Below are positions 8,957 through 21,356 of a stretch of 64,000 nucleotides of DNA, in pieces. Below the pieces are notes generated by a model. It did not search any database, was not told where the DNA came from, and saw only the letters and a list, made by a program, of their open reading frames with translations. A program made the translations under genes and the position numbers. Source of the DNA: Peribacillus sp. Bi96 (GTDB lineage Bacteria > Bacillota > Bacilli > Bacillales > DSM-1321); contig NZ_CAKKLV010000002.1 of NCBI RefSeq assembly GCF_918698115.1, positions 62,001-126,000 of the forward strand. The letters are read 5' to 3'. Every line of letters begins with the position of its first letter. The stretch's first letter is position 1.

Positions 8957-9802
8957 ATGATGTCTACATTTACAATTCCAACAGTATCAAGCTATATCGA
9001 AGCCGAAGGAATCCGGTTTGCCTACAGAAAGTTCGGCAAAGAAACAGGAATTCCACTGATTTTTTTCATTCACTTCCGCGGAACAATGGAAAACTGGGAT
9101 CCTGAAATGATTGGTGCTTTAGCTGAAAATCGACCGATTATTCTTTTTGATAATACCGGTGTCGGTGAAACCAGTGGCGAAACGCCGACTACTATATCTG
9201 AGATGGCAAAGGATGCAGCGACCTTCATTAAAGCACTTGGCTTAGAACAAGTCGATATCCTTGGCTTCTCAATTGGCGGATTTGTTGCACAGGAGTTAGT
9301 ATTGCAGCAGCCAAATTTGGTACGACGCATCGTCTTGGCGGGGACTGCTCCACAATCTGGCGTCAATGATGCTAGAAAAGACGTGCATGAAGCGATGACT
9401 CAAGGTGATAGAGATGCGAATGATGCCCTGGAGACTTTCTTGTTCCTATTTTATAGTCCGACAGAAACGAGTCGCGCGGCTGGAGTATCTTCACTAAAAC
9501 GAATCTTCACTCAGAAAAAAGTGGAAAGTTCACTTCAAGTACGTGACGCGCAATTACAGGCAATCGCGCAATGGGGCGACCGGGTTCATGAGCAGAAATA
9601 CGACTGGTTGCAGAAGGTTACACAACCGGTACTTGTGACAAATGGAGTTCAAGACATAATGGTTCCAACCGAAAACAGCTATATTCTGGTCCAGCATCTG
9701 CCTAACGCCCAGCTTATCATTTACCCGGACTCCGGGCATGGACACTTGTTCCAATACCCCGAACTGTTTGCTGCACATGTGAAGATGTTTCTTGATGTAT
9801 AG
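8957..9802 (+). CDS. alpha/beta hydrolase
   Basis: A 281-residue alpha/beta-fold hydrolase. The nucleophile elbow is GFSIGG near residue 101, the acid is probably in NGVQDIMVP, and the catalytic histidine is in DSGHGHLFQ near residue 260. An HFRGTMENWD segment supplies the oxyanion loop in place of the usual HG. GAAAGGGG precedes the ATG. Enzymes of this type cleave esters, lactones or act as haloperoxidase-like hydrolases; substrate unknown. Probably controlled by the TetR protein encoded just upstream. Confidence 0.82.
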   Translation: MMSTFTIPTVSSYIEAEGIRFAYRKFGKETGIPLIFFIHFRGTMENWDPEMIGALAENRPIILFDNTGVGETSGETPTTISEMAKDAATFIKALGLEQVDILGFSIGGFVAQELVLQQPNLVRRIVLAGTAPQSGVNDARKDVHEAMTQGDRDANDALETFLFLFYSPTETSRAAGVSSLKRIFTQKKVESSLQVRDAQLQAIAQWGDRVHEQKYDWLQKVTQPVLVTNGVQDIMVPTENSYILVQHLPNAQLIIYPDSGHGHLFQYPELFAAHVKMFLDV

Positions 9803-9861
9803 TCTCAGGCGAGATCGTCAGTTTATCCTCTCTGTACATTGAGGCGCCACCTTCGAGGGGC

Positions 9862-9952
9862 ACCTACTTATTATATATCCTGATGCTGGGGCAAAGCTAC
9901 TTGTTCCAGATTCCTGAGTTGTTCCCGAAGCATGTCTCCCTGTTTTTGAGAT
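9862..9952 (+). pseudogene. C-terminal scrap of a second alpha/beta hydrolase
   Basis: The sequence reads in two adjoining frames as LLIYPDAG.. then YLFQIPELFPKHVSLFLR and stop, matching the C-terminus of the hydrolase just upstream (IIYPDSGHGHLFQYPELFAAHVKMFL). It is a short, frameshifted duplicate end, perhaps from a tandem copy that was deleted. Confidence 0.65.
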
Positions 9953-9980
9953 AAAGAGAGTAATATTTACCATAAAGAAT

Positions 9981-10199
9981 GTGGTTGTAAAATTAAGGAT
10001 TACCCAAACCGCTAAAAATGTAGTAATTGATTTAATTGCAGTATCCCATCATCTAAAAGTATTGAAATACTCTCGAATCATTAACGGACATCGTCAGGGA
10101 ACGATGAATTATTATTATTTAGATCCCAAAAAAAGCAGACTTGGATTACTCAAAGATCTTTATGCGGAAGCAAGGGATATACGGATTATCCTACGATGA
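9981..10199 (+). pseudogene. ArsR-family regulator remnant
   Basis: The frame contains VSHHLKVLKYSRIINGHRQG followed by MNYYYLDPKK, the recognition helix and wing of an ArsR-type winged helix regulator. The N-terminal third is missing and no proper start or ribosome binding site is present. The 146 bases that follow, up to the reductase gene, hold other unrecognised scraps. Confidence 0.55.
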
Positions 10200-10351
10200 A
10201 AGAATTAGAATCTCAAGAGGTGTAAGTATAGCTTATATGGCAAAAAATCAAGGCGACGGCAACCGGCCTCTTCGATCATTCGGGAAAAGTTTTTTATCTG
10301 AATTAGAATGATTATTCTAAATATATAAATCTAAGAAGGGATTGAGTGAAC

Positions 10352-11389
10352 ATGGAATATCGTGTATTAGGTCGTACAGGTCTTAAAGTAAGCAGTTTTG
10401 TATTAGGTACTGGTACATTTGGTTTTTGGGGGAACAATACTGAGAAAGAGTCTGCACTAATTCTGGAAGAAGCTTTGGCTGGAGGAATTAACCTGATCGA
10501 TACTGCAGATGTCTATTCAAGTGGTGAATCAGAAGAAATTTTAGGTGAAATTCTAAAAGGTCGCAGGCAGGATGTCATTCTGGCCACTAAGGGTGGACTT
10601 CCTATGGGCAGTGGACAAAATCAATCTGGAAATTCGAAATTTTGGATCAAGCGAGCTGTAGAGGACAGTTTGAGAAGGCTGCAAACCGATTATATCGATT
10701 TGTATCATCTGCATCAGCCTGACCTTGATACCGATATTGAAGAGACTCTTGGTGTACTTACGGATCTGGTCAGTGAAGGGAAGATTCGTTACATTGGTAC
10801 ATCCAATTTTCAAGCATGGCAAGTAACAGAGGCTCAATGGACTAGCGAACGCAAAAATATAGCACGTTTTGTCTCTGAGCAGGCCCCGTATTCCATCTTA
10901 AATCGAAGTATCGAATTTGACTTGCTTGCTGCCACAGCAAAATACGGAATGGGAGTTTTAGTTTGGAGCCCACTTTCGGGCGGCTTATTAACTGGAAAAT
11001 ACCGTTTAGGTGAGGTAGTCTCCTCAAATTCAAGAGCAGCCACCTTCTCTGGACGCTTAAAATCTATTGTTGACCCTATTCGAGAAGAAAATCGCACCAA
11101 GTTTGAAGTCATAGCCAAACTACAAATACTTGCAGATGAAGCTGGATTAACTTTACCACATCTTGCCATGGCATTCACACAATCTCATCCTTCCATCACT
11201 TCTGCGATTATTGGGGCTAGAACGATCGAGCAACTTCGGGAAACTTTAAAAGGTAGTGGCATCCGATTAAGCACCGATCTACTCGATGCGATAGATACGA
11301 TTGTTCCACCAGGAGTAACCCTGGATGCGATGGAAAAAGGATGGACTCCCGATTGGTTACAAGCAGACAAACGAAGAATTCTTCGTTAA
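10352..11389 (+). CDS. aldo/keto reductase
   Basis: A 345-residue NADPH-dependent aldo/keto reductase of the YrpG/YhdN-like kind. The tetrad is visible: Asp in NLIDTADVYSSGESE, Tyr in the same motif, Lys in VILATKGG and His in DLYHLHQPD. The C-terminal cofactor segment SAIIGARTIEQLRE is intact. AAGAAGGG precedes ATG 10352; a GTG at 10346 is also possible. It likely reduces small aldehydes or ketones. The next gene, an MDR oxidoreductase, lies about 80 bases downstream on the same strand. Confidence 0.85.
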   Translation: MEYRVLGRTGLKVSSFVLGTGTFGFWGNNTEKESALILEEALAGGINLIDTADVYSSGESEEILGEILKGRRQDVILATKGGLPMGSGQNQSGNSKFWIKRAVEDSLRRLQTDYIDLYHLHQPDLDTDIEETLGVLTDLVSEGKIRYIGTSNFQAWQVTEAQWTSERKNIARFVSEQAPYSILNRSIEFDLLAATAKYGMGVLVWSPLSGGLLTGKYRLGEVVSSNSRAATFSGRLKSIVDPIREENRTKFEVIAKLQILADEAGLTLPHLAMAFTQSHPSITSAIIGARTIEQLRETLKGSGIRLSTDLLDAIDTIVPPGVTLDAMEKGWTPDWLQADKRRILR

Positions 11390-11467
11390 ACCTATACGCT
11401 TAACAAAGATATATCTTGGTAATGAAACCTAATAAATGGAACTCGATGGAAGGATGCTGATGAAAAA

Positions 11468-12481
11468 ATGAAAACACTCATGAAAGCAGCTCAGATCACC
11501 AAGTACTCAAAAAATATCCATGCCCAAGTCAATGGCATTCCAATTCCAGAAATAGATGACAACGAAGTCTTGGTAAAGGTAAAAGCTGCCGCGGTCAATC
11601 CGCTCGAAATGTTGATTAGCACAGGTAGCGTGAAACTGATTCAAGATTATGAATTTCCATTAACGCTTGGTAATGAATTGACAGGCGTTATCGAAAAAGC
11701 AGGAAAAAATGTGACAGACTTTCACGTAGGAGACGCCATTTATACACGTCTCCCACTAGAAAAAATCGGCGCTTTTGCGGAATATGCTGCAATTGACGCT
11801 GCCGCAATTGCACCCATGCCAAAAAACTTGTCCTACGTGGAAGCCGCTGCTGCAGCATTGGCTGGACTCACAGCGTATCAAGGTCTACATGAAGAACTTG
11901 AGGCACAGTCTGGTAAATCTGTTTTCATTCCAGGTGGATCAGGTAGCTTTGGTCAAACGGCTGTACCAATCGCAAAGGCTATGGGTCTAAATGTCATTGT
12001 TAGTGGCAACTCAGAAGCGCGCGAACGCACTTTGAAAATTGGTGCAGAAAAATATTTGGATTATACAACAGAAAACTACGTTGACTTGTTGTCGAATGTG
12101 GATTACGTGATTGATACACTGGGGCCTAAAGAATTTGACAATGAATTGAGTATCATCAAACCGGGCGGAAGATTGCTCTCTCTCCGTACAGGACCAAATA
12201 AACGTTTCGGAAAAGACAGAAATTTTCCATTGTGGAAACAAAAGCTATTTTCTGTTGCTGGCGCAAAGTATGACCACAAAGCCAAGAAACACGATGTGGA
12301 ATACCATTTTATCTTCGTTCGTTCTGACGGCGCACAACTCAAAGATATTACCAAAATCATTGAAGAAAACAATATTGTTCCAGCAATTCATCCAACACTA
12401 TTTACCATAGACAACGTAAATGAAGCGCTAGAACTAGTTGCAAATGGACGACCAAAAGGGAAAGTGATTATTAATTTTTAA
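11468..12481 (+). CDS. NADP-dependent MDR oxidoreductase, quinone-oxidoreductase-like
   Basis: A 337-residue zinc-independent medium-chain dehydrogenase/reductase. The N-terminal GroES-like domain has VKVKAAAVNPLEMLISTG; the Rossmann domain has the quinone oxidoreductase loop IPGGSGSFGQTAVPIAKAMG near residue 155. Zinc-binding cysteines are absent. Such enzymes reduce quinones or alpha,beta-unsaturated carbonyls with NADPH. Immediately downstream begins a truncated paralogue. The start ATG at 11468 is preceded by GGAAGGATG, partly overlapped by a short in-frame ATGAAA. Confidence 0.83.
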   Translation: MKTLMKAAQITKYSKNIHAQVNGIPIPEIDDNEVLVKVKAAAVNPLEMLISTGSVKLIQDYEFPLTLGNELTGVIEKAGKNVTDFHVGDAIYTRLPLEKIGAFAEYAAIDAAAIAPMPKNLSYVEAAAAALAGLTAYQGLHEELEAQSGKSVFIPGGSGSFGQTAVPIAKAMGLNVIVSGNSEARERTLKIGAEKYLDYTTENYVDLLSNVDYVIDTLGPKEFDNELSIIKPGGRLLSLRTGPNKRFGKDRNFPLWKQKLFSVAGAKYDHKAKKHDVEYHFIFVRSDGAQLKDITKIIEENNIVPAIHPTLFTIDNVNEALELVANGRPKGKVIINF

Positions 12482-12488
12482 GGGGAAC

Positions 12489-12630
12489 ATGATGAGAGCA
12501 GTCCAAATACAAAGTTATTCGAAAAAGCTAGAAGCTCGCATCAACGATGTGCCTATTCCAAGAATAAACAAACATCAAGTGTTAATCAAAACAATGTGGC
12601 GGGTGTTGACCTCCATGAGATATGTGGACA
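12489..12630 (+). pseudogene. 5' fragment of a second MDR oxidoreductase
   Basis: About 38 residues (MRAVQIQSYSKKLEARINDV then PIPRINKHQVLIK) parallel the N-terminus of the intact MDR gene just upstream, then a frameshift leads into AGVDLHEI in another frame and similarity ends. It keeps a good ribosome binding site (AAGGGGAAC). A degraded tandem paralogue. Confidence 0.7.
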
Positions 12631-12868
12631 TCCACTTGTACAATCATAATTTCTCTTATTACCGGGTTATGAGTCTTTTTCTTTTAACCTCCATTTTTAT
12701 CCTTTTAAGATAGTATAATCCATTTGGGTGATAATCCGATAAATCAGATGACTATGAAACTCTAAGAAAACACGAGAAATCGAGAGATTTCGATTTCAAT
12801 ATTGAGGGAGGTTTGTTTGATAAGACAAATTTTCTTCGGACTGTTCATCTAACAGATCATTTTTTCGA

Positions 12869-13315
12869 TGCGAATTAGCAATGTCCTGTGACATTCGAAT
12901 TGCTTCTACAAACGCAAAAATTGGTCTTCCGGAACTAAATTTATCAATTATTCCAGGTGCTGGAGGCACACAGCGTTTAGCTAGAATCGTCGGCAAAGGA
13001 AAAGCGCTGGAAATGATTTTAATGGGGAAAATTATTGATGCAAATGAAGCGTTTCGTATTGGACTCATATCGGAAGTGACAAGTCCAGAAGACCTTAAGG
13101 TAAAGGTAGGAGAAGTAGCCTCTCAAATCCTTGCAAAAGGCCCTTTAGCAGTTAAGTTAGCTAAGATTGCTGTAAATTTGGGATCTGATGTTGATTTAAA
13201 AACTGGATTAATGATTGAAAAATTAGCCCAGGCTGTTCTCTTTTCATCAGAAGATAAGAAAGAAGGAACAACTGCATTTTTGGAAAAAAGAAAGCCGCAT
13301 TTTCAAGGGAAATAA
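12869..13315 (+). pseudogene. enoyl-CoA hydratase/isomerase, 5' truncated
   Basis: The frame starts abruptly with CELAMSCDIRIAS and continues through GLPELNLSIIPGAGGTQRL, the second half of a crotonase-fold enoyl-CoA hydratase, to an intact C-terminus. About 110 N-terminal residues, including the first oxyanion-hole segment, are absent. The DNA just before (12630-12868) is unrelated and unrecognised. An internal ATG at 12881 could start translation but lacks a ribosome binding site, so the gene is taken as dead. Confidence 0.75.
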
Positions 13316-13326
13316 GAGATTTCTTT

Positions 13327-13352
13327 ATGCAACTAACGGGGCAGATGTTTGA
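13327..13352 (+). repeat. short dispersed motif, copy 1
   Basis: CAACTAACGGGGCAG followed by TGTTTGA. Similar motifs occur near 13752, 17508 and 26941; consensus roughly GAACTAAnGGGGCAGnTTAGTTGAA with complementary ends (AACTAA/TTAGTT). Confidence 0.35.
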
Positions 13353-13406
13353 GCTTCGCCAGGAGGGTTTCTTACATTACATCCAGACATTTCCTGACAG
13401 TAATGT

Positions 13407-13715
13407 ATGTGGGTCAAGTTTTTTTATCATGAAGTAAATGCTCCAGTGAAACTCGTGTACACCTCTTTCTTTTCTGATGAAAAGGGTAACATATTACGTG
13501 CTCCTTTTAACGACAACTGGCCATTGGAAATCCTCAATACTTTTACATTCTCCGAGCATGAAGGTAAAACAATACTTACGATGATTGGGACACCTGTATC
13601 CCCAACTGAGGAGGAAAGGAAAACTTACGAGGAGACGCAAGAAATGGTTCAGGAGGGCTTTTCAGTAACCTTCGTTCAACTGGCTGATTACCTCTCAAAT
13701 ATTTCAGAAAACTGA
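13407..13715 (+). pseudogene. SRPBCC/AHSA1-domain protein, 5' truncated
   Basis: A 102-codon frame covers the C-terminal two thirds of an AHSA1-type START-like protein: VYTSFFSDEKGN, then APFNDNWPLEILNTFTFSE and the C-terminal FVQLADYL helix. The first strands and the usual WW..P segment are missing, a stop lies in frame six bases upstream of the ATG, and no ribosome binding site is present. Best read as a remnant. Confidence 0.65.
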
Positions 13716-13751
13716 TATTGTTCTTGGTAATTATTTATTTTAATGATTTTA

Positions 13752-13775
13752 AACGAACGGGTGCTTTAGTTGAAC
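13752..13775 (+). repeat. short dispersed motif, copy 2
   Basis: AACGAACGGGTGCTTTAGTTGAAC, related to the motif at 13327, 17508 and 26941. Confidence 0.3.
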
Positions 13776-13841
13776 TAAAAAAGTGATTAGAATGAGGGTA
13801 ATTTTATGTTATTCCAATAAAGGGCGCTATAATGGAAAAAC

Positions 13842-13883
13842 AAGGATAATACATATTAGACATGTCTAATATGTATTATCCTT
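13842..13883. repeat. perfect 42-bp palindrome
   Basis: The left arm AAGGATAATACATATTAGAC plus A is followed without spacer by its exact reverse complement, then TTTATTTTTT. The T-run suggests a terminator, but a TATAAT at about 13828 just upstream makes an operator at a promoter possible. No gene is visible on either side: the rest of 13716-14230 holds no recognisable coding sequence. Confidence 0.7.
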
Positions 13884-14230
13884 TATTTTTTAGGATATTT
13901 ATAATGTAAGTCTTGATAATTTGCTCCATCCGGAATATCCAATGAAGCTATTCTGGGAATTTAGAACTGATTTCATTGTTGTGACGAGTGTATAATTTAA
14001 TTCGATCATCAAACATAGAAAGTATTAATCTGATACCATCAAGCTAAAGCTATCTCCATAATATTGCACAAAATTGATAAGACTTTCAATATAACATCTT
14101 GTCACACTGTAAGGTGAGAAATTAGTGGGTTATATTTTACGGTTTATTATAGGTGGCACAATTTTCGTATCAAACCGCTCTGGTAACCACTGGAGCGTTA
14201 CTACTAATTAAATCTGGACGTATTCAGCAA

Positions 14231-17767
<3,537 letters not shown>

Positions 17768-18475
17768 TTGAATTTAGAAATGGTTATGCAGGAGCTTGAA
17801 GCTCTTGGCAAGGAACGAACTAAAAAAATGTACATATCCAATGGTGCGCATGAGCCGCTTTTTGGCGTGGCTACAGGCGCTATGAAACCAATTGCAAAGA
17901 AAATAAAAATAAATCACCGTTTAGCTGAAGAGCTTTATTCCACTGGGAACTACGATGCAATGTACTTTGCAGGCATTATTGTAGATCCAAAAGCCATGAC
18001 TGAGTCGGATTATGATCGTTGGATGGATGCTGCATATTTTTATATGCTGTCCGATTATGTAGTGGCCGTAACTTTATCAGAGTCAGATATTGCACAAGAA
18101 GTTGCTGATAAATGGATCGCAAGCGGTGAAGAGCTGAGAATGTCAGCTGGCTGGAGTTGCTACTGTTGGCTTTTAGGGAATCGACTAGACGTTGAATTTT
18201 CAGAACGCAAGATTTCCAATATGCTTGATATTGTGAAAAATACGATTCACGATTCGCCAGAACGAGCGAAATCCGCTATGAATAATTTTCTAAACACCGT
18301 GGGGATATCATATGTGCCGCTCCATGAAAAGGCAGTCGAGACCGCAAAGGCGATAGGAACAGTAGAGGTCAAACGGGACAAGAAAAAAAGCAGTTTTCTA
18401 AATGCTCATGAAAGCATTCAAAAAGCAGTCGATAAAGGACGGCTGGGTTTTAAACGCAAGTATGTAAGATGTTAA
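17768..18475 (+). CDS. DNA alkylation repair protein, AlkD-like
   Basis: A 235-residue all-helical protein of the HEAT-repeat DNA alkylation repair family (PF08713), to which AlkD DNA glycosylases belong. Recognisable features are DAMYFAGIIVDP, YFYMLSDYVV, and the C-terminal NFLNTVGISYVPLHEKA segment followed by a basic tail. AlkD excises bulky or positively charged alkyl bases; whether this branch is an active glycosylase cannot be told. TTG start, eight bases after GAAGGAAG. Monocistronic; a GC-rich IS-derived repeat begins about 40 bases after the stop. Confidence 0.75.
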   Translation: MNLEMVMQELEALGKERTKKMYISNGAHEPLFGVATGAMKPIAKKIKINHRLAEELYSTGNYDAMYFAGIIVDPKAMTESDYDRWMDAAYFYMLSDYVVAVTLSESDIAQEVADKWIASGEELRMSAGWSCYCWLLGNRLDVEFSERKISNMLDIVKNTIHDSPERAKSAMNNFLNTVGISYVPLHEKAVETAKAIGTVEVKRDKKKSSFLNAHESIQKAVDKGRLGFKRKYVRC

Positions 18476-18517
18476 CGTTAGCCTCGTAAAATTGAAGTGT
18501 AATTGTTCTAATGCAGG

Positions 18518-18644
18518 GTTGAGGGGAACGGGTGTGCGAGACTCCCGCTTAGGAATGTGCGTCCAAGGGAGACCTCGCAGGCGCAAAGGCGCCGAGGGCA
18601 GACCGCCCGCGGAAAGCGAGTGCCCTACGTTCCAATCAACTTTC
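18518..18644. repeat. GC-rich dispersed repeat, IS1182 5'-end derived
   Basis: Begins near GTGCGAGACTCCCGC and contains GGGAGACCTCGCAGGCGC and CGCCCGCGGAAAGCGAGTG, ending CGTTCCAATCAAC. Strikingly GC-rich against its surroundings. The same sequence forms the region upstream of the transposase in the IS1182 element at 26055 and is found near 57300, 43447, 22960 and 50380. This copy lacks the terminal hairpin. Confidence 0.8.
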
Positions 18645-19124
18645 GAAAGATGATTTTAAAGATACTGTACTTGGGCAATTATGTTTCAACCATCGTGAAA
18701 AAAGGTTATTACCTTCAAAATTATAAAGCCCATATCTCGTATAGAAAGACAAGGCGGTTTATGCAACTATTAAATAATACTGCTCATCACATGAAATTAA
18801 AGCTGATGCATTGGAAGAAGAAGTACTGCAAAAGACAAAAAAGAATGTAAATAACATAAAGGCAGTAGGGCCAAATCATACAAAAAGAAGCAACAGATAT
18901 ACGAACTGTTGCTTCTTTTTGTTGAAGTACTTTGACATTTATTCTGTGAACTCGATTGTATTCATAGTTGTTGCCGTTTGGTATTGTAGCGAAAACAGAA
19001 AGCCTACTGCCGTTTACAATGTGGCCTTTCCCATCTTCAAAGTCGATTTTCATACTCTCCTGGCTTTACGAATCTATTATCTGTATCAGAGAAACCCTCT
19101 ATTTATTCTCCTTTGGTTGATATT
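18645..19124. other. non-coding interval with a bidirectional terminator
   Basis: No recognisable gene. A short frame near 18800 (IKADALEEEVLQKTKKNVNN) may be the end of a lost gene. A strong hairpin AAAAAGAAGCAACAG / CTGTTGCTTCTTTTT lies at 18882-18920. On the minus strand an open frame over 18787-19053 begins like protein (MKIDFEDGKGHIVNGSRLSV) but runs through the hairpin; it is probably a decayed gene. Confidence 0.45.
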
Positions 19125-19613
19125 TCATTTTTTCTGCACTCTCTGTCCCCAGGGCTTGAACACTGATATTATAAAAAGCGTTGTTAGTAAAATTATTTGT
19201 AAAGCAATTCCTGTCATCAGTTGATAGTGGTTAACAAAGAAAGCATCACTTAAAAACTTATAGTCATTTAAACCTTTTAAAGTCCAAAAATAAATAAATA
19301 AAAATCCCAATGCCATACAAATCAACGTGATGATTTCCTTGAAAATAATCCAATAAAATTTAAGTAATCCCCATTTTGTTAGAATGGAAAGGAAAAAACC
19401 AGTAATAACTGTTCCAATAATCGAAACTCTACCTGCAGTTTGTTCCAGTTGCAGCATACTTAAATAATACGCTTTTATTGTCCCAATATCTTTAGTCATT
19501 AGGACACTGATACTTAGTATTAAAAAAGTTACAGTAACGCCAAGCCAGATGGCAGAAAATAATATATGTGCAGTCAACCACCATTTTTTCTGAGTTAAAG
19601 ATAAGTGTTTCAA
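19125..19613 (-). CDS. four-helix membrane protein, DUF2269-like
   Basis: A 162-residue integral membrane protein with four predicted helices (near residues 10-33, 60-80, 88-112 and 128-155). HILFSAIWLGVT in the first helix and the overall layout resemble DUF2269/CopD-like proteins. TTG start preceded by GGGGAG. Function unknown, and it has no operon partner: the flanks are gene-poor. Confidence 0.6.
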   Translation of the reverse strand: MKHLSLTQKKWWLTAHILFSAIWLGVTVTFLILSISVLMTKDIGTIKAYYLSMLQLEQTAGRVSIIGTVITGFFLSILTKWGLLKFYWIIFKEIITLICMALGFLFIYFWTLKGLNDYKFLSDAFFVNHYQLMTGIALQIILLTTLFIISVFKPWGQRVQKK

Positions 19614-20074
19614 ATAAATCTCCCCTTAACGATTTACAATAGGTATTTGTTTATTATTATGGCTATTAAAGAAATTATAGCATTGAGGAGGTAAGGTACA
19701 AGCATGAATTCTATCTATTACAGGAATTTAAAAACGAAACTTAGAACAATCTATTCCTAACGGATTTATAGGAAGAAGCAACTCTGCATCATTACTTAGC
19801 CGAGAAATATTGAATACTAATAATGATATTTTAGAAAGTAAGTAAAGATGGTCTTATTAAGTTAACAAATGCGTTCGTATTATAAGGTCGAACAGTAAAC
19901 AAAATTACTGGTTGACCTCTTTTTTAATAGAATCTATTAGATCAGAAGCCAGGGTAGGACTTACGGGTGGAATATGAAAGACTTATATAATACGTAAGAT
20001 GGCGCTTGGTAGCAGTCGCTAGGCATCTATTTTTTCCGAGGCAACAATACAAAAATATGAAAAATTAGCTAAAA
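19614..20074. other. gene-poor interval with coding scraps
   Basis: After a GGAGG-type site near 19688 an ATG at 19704 opens a frame that stops early; neighbouring frames (IPNGFIGRSNSASLLSREIL near 19756) look like pieces of one lost protein. A weak hairpin with a T-run lies near 20005-20040. Nothing else recognised. Confidence 0.35.
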
Positions 20075-20078
20075 CAGA

Positions 20079-20129
20079 TTGACAATGATAATCATTATCA
20101 TATAAAATATTAAATGATAATGATTATCA
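20079..20129 (+). promoter_or_regulatory. Fur-controlled promoter with two perfect Fur boxes
   Basis: TTGACA (20079-20084) and TATAAA/TAAAAT (from 20101) make a SigA promoter whose spacer is filled by TGATAATCATTATCA (20086-20100). A second box TGATAATGATTATCA lies at 20115-20129. Both match the 7-1-7 Fur consensus TGATAATNATTATCA exactly. Strong repression under iron sufficiency is expected for the genes downstream. Confidence 0.9.
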
Positions 20130-20274
20130 ATTTCATTTAATTCTCTTGCAAATTCCTATTGCATGTCTATCAAAAGAATTTCGAAATTAAAAAGGCGACA
20201 ATATTGAATAAACAGTTTTAAACCAGGAAGAAAAATTAAAAAATAAGTCAACTTTAACAGAATAGACGGTTATT

Positions 20275-20358
20275 ATGACAAAAAACAGTTTGACTGACAA
20301 AGAGTTAAGATTGAAGAAGAATTCAAAAAAACTGAATGTGAGTGAGGAACACGTATGA
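20275..20358 (+). CDS. 27-residue basic small ORF, translationally coupled
   Basis: ATG 20275 opens a 27-codon frame (MTKNSLTDKELRLKKNSKKL then NVSEEHV), lysine-rich, whose TGA overlaps the ATG of the next gene as ATGA. It lies within the Fur-controlled leader. Its own ribosome binding site is weak (AGACGG). It could be a small basic protein in the manner of the Fur-regulated Fbp proteins, or merely a leader ORF that couples translation; no family is recognised. Confidence 0.4.
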   Translation: MTKNSLTDKELRLKKNSKKLNVSEEHV

Positions 20359-20753
20359 ATAAAGATTTTATAATATTAGAATTATTTCAGCATCAAGTAA
20401 GCTGCTGCTGTCCGGGGCAAAAGCACCAACATATGATTGAGTTTCGTCAAGGTGATGTTTGGACAATTACAGACGAACGGAAGTACGTTGATTGCCTAGG
20501 ATGGCACTCTTTAATAGTTGTCAACAACGAGTTTCAGTTTTTTATGCATGTGGAAGATATTGAGGAACTGTATTCCAAGGGTACCATTTGTTCCATTTTA
20601 GATTTGAACCTAAAAATTAACCATTTGAGCTTTAAAGTAAACGAAGCACTCGATGCACATGATAGGGAGTCATTTCTTTTATTTGCCGATGAACTGAGCA
20701 ACGTACAGAAAATAAAGAGTAAAATGAACTCTGGAGATGTACATGCTGTTTAA
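20355..20753 (+). CDS. Fur-regulated protein with IDEAL-like C-terminal segment
   Basis: A 132-residue protein. Near residue 17 is a cysteine/histidine-rich patch SCCCPGQKHQH that could bind metal; the middle is a small beta-rich domain (RQGDVWTITDERKYVDCLGW); residues 98-120 (INHLSFKVNEALDAHDRESF) resemble the short helical IDEAL motif seen at the end of several Bacillus proteins. GTGAGTGAGGA upstream gives a modest ribosome binding site, and the start overlaps the stop of a 27-codon ORF. Two perfect Fur boxes precede it, so it is expected to rise under iron limitation. Function unknown. Confidence 0.65.
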   Translation: MNKDFIILELFQHQVSCCCPGQKHQHMIEFRQGDVWTITDERKYVDCLGWHSLIVVNNEFQFFMHVEDIEELYSKGTICSILDLNLKINHLSFKVNEALDAHDRESFLLFADELSNVQKIKSKMNSGDVHAV

Positions 20754-20999
20754 GAAAATAGGGCATTTTCATGAACATATAAAATAAAAACAATAAATCG
20801 TTCGAGAAGAGACTTCTTTCAAAAGGATAGTTCAATAAAAAGGAAGGGCAGTATCTATAATATTTTTTCAATGTGATTCGTGTTGCTATATCAAGAGAAA
20901 CATGTTTCCGGTGTTAGAAGTGAACAGTTATATGTCATGTCCTAGCAGTGGTGTGAGCTGTTATGATGTTGATTACCTTGAAGAAGTTTAAACTGTTAC

Positions 21000-21275
21000 A
21001 TGCAGGATGTGGGTAAATAAGCCATGTTCATTACTTGTTGTAGGTGGAGATCATTTAGGAGTGATTCCTAAAAAATTATCATCTGCTGGATGAGGTGTTC
21101 CATATTAGCGGACGTAAAGAAAAAAAGAAAAAAAGAAATGCCCAATAACATTGACATGATTCTCGTGTTAACTAATTTTGTTAATCATACTTTATCAATT
21201 TTTAGAGATAAAGCAAAAAAACAATCGATACCTATCTTTTTTGCTAAAAGCTTCGATTTACCAAATTTTATTTAA
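21000..21275 (+). pseudogene. DUF2325 protein gene, frameshifted
   Basis: In one frame LLVVGGDHLGVIPKKLSSAG (from about 21030) ends in TGA; one base on, the frame continues SGRKE-like K-rich DNA and then EMPNNIDMILVLTNFVNH and SIPIFFAKSFDLP. Together they follow the DUF2325 pattern VGGDxxG..P..L...G....H.SGR....K..P...D.VLV.T..V.H. The upstream stretch from 20900 may be its decayed N-terminal part. It lies inside the Fur-controlled cluster. Confidence 0.7.
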
Positions 21276-21320
21276 AGGTGATGACGTACCAGTAAGTGGT
21301 TAAAAAATTTTAATAATAAT

Positions 21321-21335
21321 TGATAATAATTATCA
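21321..21335 (+). promoter_or_regulatory. Fur box upstream of flavodoxin gene
   Basis: TGATAATAATTATCA, a perfect 7-1-7 Fur site ending six bases before the ribosome binding site AGAAGGGG of the flavodoxin gene. Confidence 0.88.
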
Positions 21336-21356
21336 TTGTTAGAAGGGGAACGTATC

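Noticed and set aside
12881..13315. Intact enoyl-CoA hydratase
   Set aside because: Lacks the N-terminal 110 residues and a ribosome binding site.
18557..18850. 97-codon ORF in the GC-rich repeat
   Set aside because: Begins within an IS-derived repeat and has no recognisable protein.
19980..20045. Small regulatory RNA near the Fur boxes
   Set aside because: The hairpin is weak and lies upstream of the Fur promoter, with no supporting promoter of its own.
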